Shown piece after piece: positions 5,947 to 9,637 of a stretch of DNA of 9,637 nucleotides. Below the pieces are notes generated by a model that was not told where the DNA came from, searched no databases, and worked only from the letters and a program-made list of their open reading frames with translations. The translations under genes were made by a program, and so were the position numbers. Source of the stretch: Candidatus Woesearchaeota archaeon. GTDB lineage: Archaea > Nanobdellota > Nanobdellia > Woesearchaeales > GW2011-AR4. The stretch lies in the NCBI GenBank assembly GCA_016185915.1, contig JACPMP010000038.1, forward strand, positions 1 through 9,637. Reading direction: 5' to 3'. How positions within the stretch are numbered: the first letter of the stretch is position 1; each line of letters starts with the position of its first letter.

Positions 5947-8900
5947 GTGAAATAAAAAAAGAGGCAATAGTAATTTTGTTTTTTGTATTTTGGGTAGTTA
6001 CTTCTCTAAATGTCCTTGCAGATGAGGTTGGATGCTGTACAAATCCTGGAGCAGGCTCTCTAACATGCTCTGCTGATAGATTGACATTAAGGGACAGGGA
6101 ATGTTGTCCAAAGCCAGAAGCAAATTTCCCTAGCTATTACAGCTCAGAGCAAAATCAAGAATCCCCAGCTAATTCAAATGAGTGTGCAACTAATTTCTTT
6201 TTTCCTAACACAGCATGCTCTGCTGTGCAAACATGTGCTCTTGGCTGCTGCTGTTCAGAATCAGGAGGAACAATTAAGCCAGAGGCACAATGTCAAGGCT
6301 CTGGCTTAACATTCCACAGAAGCCAAACAAACTGCAATCAAATCTGCCCTGTGCCTCAATGTAATGATGGAAGGGATAATGACAATAACGGATGCGCAGA
6401 TTTTGAAAATGGAGATTTAGGATGCACAAGCCCTGCTGATAATGATGAATCAGGAGGCACTTGTAGCAGACAAGGAGTAGGCTGCAATAACCCAAGCTAT
6501 ACACCAAGATTAAGCAATTTTGAAATATCACTGGCAAAAGGACAAAAAAAGTTTTTGCTAAGATGGCGCGATGAATGCAGTGAAAATGCTGTATCTTATG
6601 ACATTCTAAGATGTAAGGGGAGTGAATGCACAAATTTTGAACTTGTAGGGACAGCAACTACAATCTCATTTGAAGACACATCAGGAGATTTATTATTTGA
6701 TACAGCATACACTTACCAGATTAAAGCACATTACACTCCGCAAACTGCAGTGCCGACAATAACAAAAACAGCAAACCTTGGCAACATAGAATGCTTGGAG
6801 CAAACCAACACAAATAAATTTTGCATACAAGAATATTATTACAATAGGTATAAGAATTATTTAATCACTAATTTCCCAGAAGAATTCTCGCAAAATTTTC
6901 AAGATGGAGTTAGAAACGAATTTGGAGGCAAGCTCAATAAGCCCTTTTTGTGTAATGAATTTAACCAGCTTTTACCAGGCGGAACTGCCTGCCCGTCAAA
7001 CAAGCTTTGCATAGTCACTAACAATCAGCCATCTTGCATAAGCAAAATCAGTTGCAACTATAATGCTGCAAATCCTTTTGGGCTTTACTATACTTTGCAA
7101 GATTGTGAAACAAACAGATACTGCTTTTATGACAGGTCACACTCAACAGTAAATTCTTGCTTTAGCTGTGAGCCGTCAATGTCTTGTTATGATTATAAGA
7201 CAGAAGAGGCATGCAGCAGAGATAATTGCAGGGTTAGAAACTGCAGATGGAAGAATTTAGCAAACCAAATTGGCATCGGAGTTTGTATAAGCACAAGCGA
7301 ATACAACTGCAAATGGTGCGATAAGAAAGGCACAGACAACTTAGAAAATATAAAGGCATTTAATGAAATTTTTGATTTATGTACAAGAGAAAAATCCAAT
7401 CTATTATCAGAAGGGCAGTTCAAATGCTATTTTCGTGATGGAAACTCAAAAAATTGTGACGAGGTAACATGTAATGACTATTCCTCAGCTCAATGCAGCA
7501 CTGCTCAGATAACTCATGATGAAAACAACAGGATTAGAAATCCTTCAACAGATGATTGCGGAATAAAAGTATGCCAAAATATTAACAATCAATGTGTTAA
7601 GAATGCTGATGGTGATAATGCTCTTGATTGCGAAGGCGCAGAATGCGAGAAAGACTACATTCCACCAAATACAACTATTTCGCCAGTAATCAGAAGAGGA
7701 ATACTCGACAGATTACTAATCCAGATTTACGATAAGACAAGCATTAATGGATTTTCAACATTAAGAACTTCTCAAGATTATAAAACTTATTTATGTGTTG
7801 AGCCATGCGGCTCAAATGGACATCCATATGATGCTTCAACTACAAGCAGAGCAATAATAATAAGCAATCTTAATGCTTTTGACAGCGACAATGGAAACAG
7901 GTTGTTAACTTTAAATGAAGGCACAAATGTTATAAGATATTATTCACAAGACCCTGCCAAGAATATAGGCGAGGTTAAGAAAATAACCGTAGAAGTTCAC
8001 GGCAATTTAGATGGTCCAAAGATATTAAGCATTGAGGTAAGTGACGGCTCTAAGGTTCTTGACAAGTATTATACAAGAAATCAAAAGCCAACAATAAATG
8101 TTCAATTTGTAGAGCCTGCAATTGTAACTTTTGCACGGCTTATTAATAGAAGAACTGGTTTTATACTATCCTTACAGGGAAGTACTCAATTGAATACAAG
8201 AGCTACTTTTTCAATCACACAGGATTTGCCAAATGGAGAATACACCTTTGAGTTAAATGCAAAAAATGGAGCCAACATATTCATGGACCAGTTATTCTCT
8301 GCAATAATCGTCATTGATAATGCAAGCCCAACATTAATTATAATCCCTTCTAATGATGCAGTTATTACTACATCGCTTGTAAAAATTAATCTTACTTTTA
8401 GTAAAGAAGTTAACTTAGAAACAGTAAATATAAATTCTGAAGATATAAAAAACAGATTTTCAACAACTGATAACAAAGAATTCATTGCAGAAATAAGCTT
8501 GTCAGATGGGAACAAGAGATTAGAGGCATCTGCAAATGATTATGCAGGAAATCAAGTAAGTGGCTATGTCTCATTTATAGTAGATGCAAATCCAACTGCA
8601 ATAAACCTAATAAGCCCAAGATTTGGAACATCTTCTAGATACACTTTCGATATAGTTTTAGAAACAGATAACAATGCAATTTGTAGATTCGCCATTGATA
8701 ACAATTTTGAGTTTGATTTTATGGATGCATTCACGGCAACAGGCAGCACAATCCATACAATTTCAAATTTTAACAGAATAGCAAATGGCGATACTAATAC
8801 ACATAAGCTAAATGTAAGATGCAATAATGGGAGAGGGCAATCATCTAAATCTTTTGATATAAATGTTGATACAACTCCACCTCACTTAAGAAATGTATTT

Positions 8901-9637
8901 GCATACCCAAACCCAATCATTGAGAGGCCATCAACAACAGAATTAACAATAGAAGCAGATGAGCCGGTGATATGCAAGCATAGCACCACTTCTAGAGAAT
9001 TTAGTGGTATGGACAATAAGTTTGAGGGTTTTGATAGCAATAATTTCAAAACCATAAATAAACAAAGTGTTACTGTGGAAAATGAAGGTTCATATTCATA
9101 CTTCGTAGCATGTAAAAATAAAGCAGAACTTAACTCAGAATCTAAGGAAATACAATTTAAAGTTGACTTATCTATACCAATCTCAATCATTTCACATACT
9201 CCAGAGTTCTTTAATTCAACTGATATAGTGTTGGCTATTGAAACAACAAAAAGGTCTCAATGCAAATTTTCTGAAACAGACAATACAGCGCAAAATGGAG
9301 AGATATTTGGCGCTCCAGGATATAGCCACACAAAACAATTAAAACTAAATCCAGGGAGGCATACATTTTTCGTAATATGCAGAGATCAATCATTGCAAAG
9401 ATTCTCTGACGTTGCATCTATTACCTTTACAATTGATGTGACTCCCCCAATTATCTTATCGGTTAATGACAGCAGCACACTTGAAGACAAGCCAGAATTT
9501 ACTTGGAACACAGACAGTTTGAGGGTGAAATGGAATAGTATAGACAATGAGTCAAGGGTAAGCTATCACAATTATTCTCTTATAGAATCTGGAACATCAA
9601 ATGCAATAATAAATTGGACAACAAGTTATGCAAATAA
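5943..9637 (+). CDS. Giant secreted Cys-rich protein with FN3/Ig-like repeats (partial, 3' end outside window)
   Basis: At least 1231 residues and still open at the window edge; the TAA at 9635-9637 is out of frame. The N-terminus is a good Sec signal peptide: Lys-containing n-region, hydrophobic 8-22, likely cleavage after NVLA (A26) before DE. A Cys-rich region (31-180) follows, holding CNDGRDNDNNGCADFENG (140-157), an Asp/Asn-rich motif of the kind seen in Ca-binding surface proteins. Then come an FN3-like domain (about 186-282), a second long Cys-rich region (284-570, with SCYDYKTEEACSRDNC from 414), and Ig-like domains at about 574-691, 692-795 and 796-883. Three tandem Cys-paired beta repeats (884-1167) precede a further FN3/Ig-like domain from 1168 with many N-glycosylation sequons. 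No enzyme motif was seen. An adhesin or structural surface role is inferred. Any C-terminal anchor lies outside the window. Confidence 0.92.
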   Translation, partial: MSEIKKEAIVILFFVFWVVTSLNVLADEVGCCTNPGAGSLTCSADRLTLRDRECCPKPEANFPSYYSSEQNQESPANSNECATNFFFPNTACSAVQTCALGCCCSESGGTIKPEAQCQGSGLTFHRSQTNCNQICPVPQCNDGRDNDNNGCADFENGDLGCTSPADNDESGGTCSRQGVGCNNPSYTPRLSNFEISLAKGQKKFLLRWRDECSENAVSYDILRCKGSECTNFELVGTATTISFEDTSGDLLFDTAYTYQIKAHYTPQTAVPTITKTANLGNIECLEQTNTNKFCIQEYYYNRYKNYLITNFPEEFSQNFQDGVRNEFGGKLNKPFLCNEFNQLLPGGTACPSNKLCIVTNNQPSCISKISCNYNAANPFGLYYTLQDCETNRYCFYDRSHSTVNSCFSCEPSMSCYDYKTEEACSRDNCRVRNCRWKNLANQIGIGVCISTSEYNCKWCDKKGTDNLENIKAFNEIFDLCTREKSNLLSEGQFKCYFRDGNSKNCDEVTCNDYSSAQCSTAQITHDENNRIRNPSTDDCGIKVCQNINNQCVKNADGDNALDCEGAECEKDYIPPNTTISPVIRRGILDRLLIQIYDKTSINGFSTLRTSQDYKTYLCVEPCGSNGHPYDASTTSRAIIISNLNAFDSDNGNRLLTLNEGTNVIRYYSQDPAKNIGEVKKITVEVHGNLDGPKILSIEVSDGSKVLDKYYTRNQKPTINVQFVEPAIVTFARLINRRTGFILSLQGSTQLNTRATFSITQDLPNGEYTFELNAKNGANIFMDQLFSAIIVIDNASPTLIIIPSNDAVITTSLVKINLTFSKEVNLETVNINSEDIKNRFSTTDNKEFIAEISLSDGNKRLEASANDYAGNQVSGYVSFIVDANPTAINLISPRFGTSSRYTFDIVLETDNNAICRFAIDNNFEFDFMDAFTATGSTIHTISNFNRIANGDTNTHKLNVRCNNGRGQSSKSFDINVDTTPPHLRNVFAYPNPIIERPSTTELTIEADEPVICKHSTTSREFSGMDNKFEGFDSNNFKTINKQSVTVENEGSYSYFVACKNKAELNSESKEIQFKVDLSIPISIISHTPEFFNSTDIVLAIETTKRSQCKFSETDNTAQNGEIFGAPGYSHTKQLKLNPGRHTFFVICRDQSLQRFSDVASITFTIDVTPPIILSVNDSSTLEDKPEFTWNTDSLRVKWNSIDNESRVSYHNYSLIESGTSNAIINWTTSYAN
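8592..9443 (+). repeat. Three tandem Cys-paired beta repeats in the third protein
   Basis: Units cover residues 884-978, 979-1077 and 1078-1167, each about 90-99 long and ending in a strand followed by VDTTPP, VDLSIP or DVTPP. Each has an early C-[RK]-[FH] (C914, C1011, C1107) and a later VxC (C960, C1057, C1146); spacings are 46, 46 and 39. Units 1 and 2 share a MD-x-x-F element after the first cysteine. This suits an Ig-like sandwich with one disulfide per repeat. A fourth, FN3-like module begins at 1168 without the first cysteine seen so far. Confidence 0.8.

Noticed and set aside
6274..9417. Minus-strand open frames of 60-127 codons opposite the third gene
   Set aside because: The plus-strand frame has signal peptide, Cys pairing and repeat structure throughout, while the antisense frames have none and no ribosome sites were seen for them.
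9635..9637. TAA at the very end of the window as a stop for the third gene
   Set aside because: The third gene's codons here are 9633-9635 (AAT), then an incomplete AA, so the TAA is out of frame and the gene continues.

Overview
The window suggests an AT-rich prokaryote, most likely an archaeon of the DPANN type (Woesearchaeota/Pacearchaeota-like). This is an inference from three things: strong use of ATA, AGA and other AT-ending codons; a dense run of genes with 4-base overlaps; and the style of the proteins. They are very long, secreted, rich in cysteine and Asn/Ser/Thr, and built from Ig/FN3-like modules. The middle protein has a short 'KSQIT' plus hydrophobic N-terminus that resembles membrane-anchored proteins I associate with those lineages. 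No rRNA, tRNA or housekeeping gene is present to settle the taxonomy.

Layout. Positions 1-197 hold no convincing gene. They contain a dense set of inverted repeats: a perfect 9-bp hairpin, a 15-bp inverted repeat spanning 98 bp, a third competing hairpin, a 12-bp perfect palindrome, and a hairpin followed by five T. A short reading frame follows at 198-245. It looks like the detached N-terminus of the first large gene, split off by a one-base difference in an A7 run. Three plus-strand genes fill the rest: a 1500-residue secreted modular protein (242-4744), a 401-residue membrane-anchored protein (4741-5946), and a second giant secreted Cys-rich/Ig-repeat protein (5943 to beyond the window end, at least 1231 residues). 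Both junctions between the large genes are ATGA overlaps, so the three are almost certainly one translationally coupled operon. The minus strand carries nothing believable.

How they may work together. All three products have a signal peptide or N-terminal membrane anchor and extracellular-type domains. The two giants carry many cysteines, presumably disulfide-bonded outside the cell, and Ser/Thr-rich linkers. The smaller middle protein has a single N-terminal membrane helix and a C-terminal Ig/cadherin-like end. The simplest reading is a cell-surface assembly (adhesion, cell-cell contact or envelope structure) made in fixed proportion. No enzymatic motif was recognised in any of the three, so a specific function cannot be assigned. 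The most interesting points are the split signal peptide at the A7 run, the mutually exclusive hairpins upstream, and the internally triplicated and duplicated domains in the first and third proteins.
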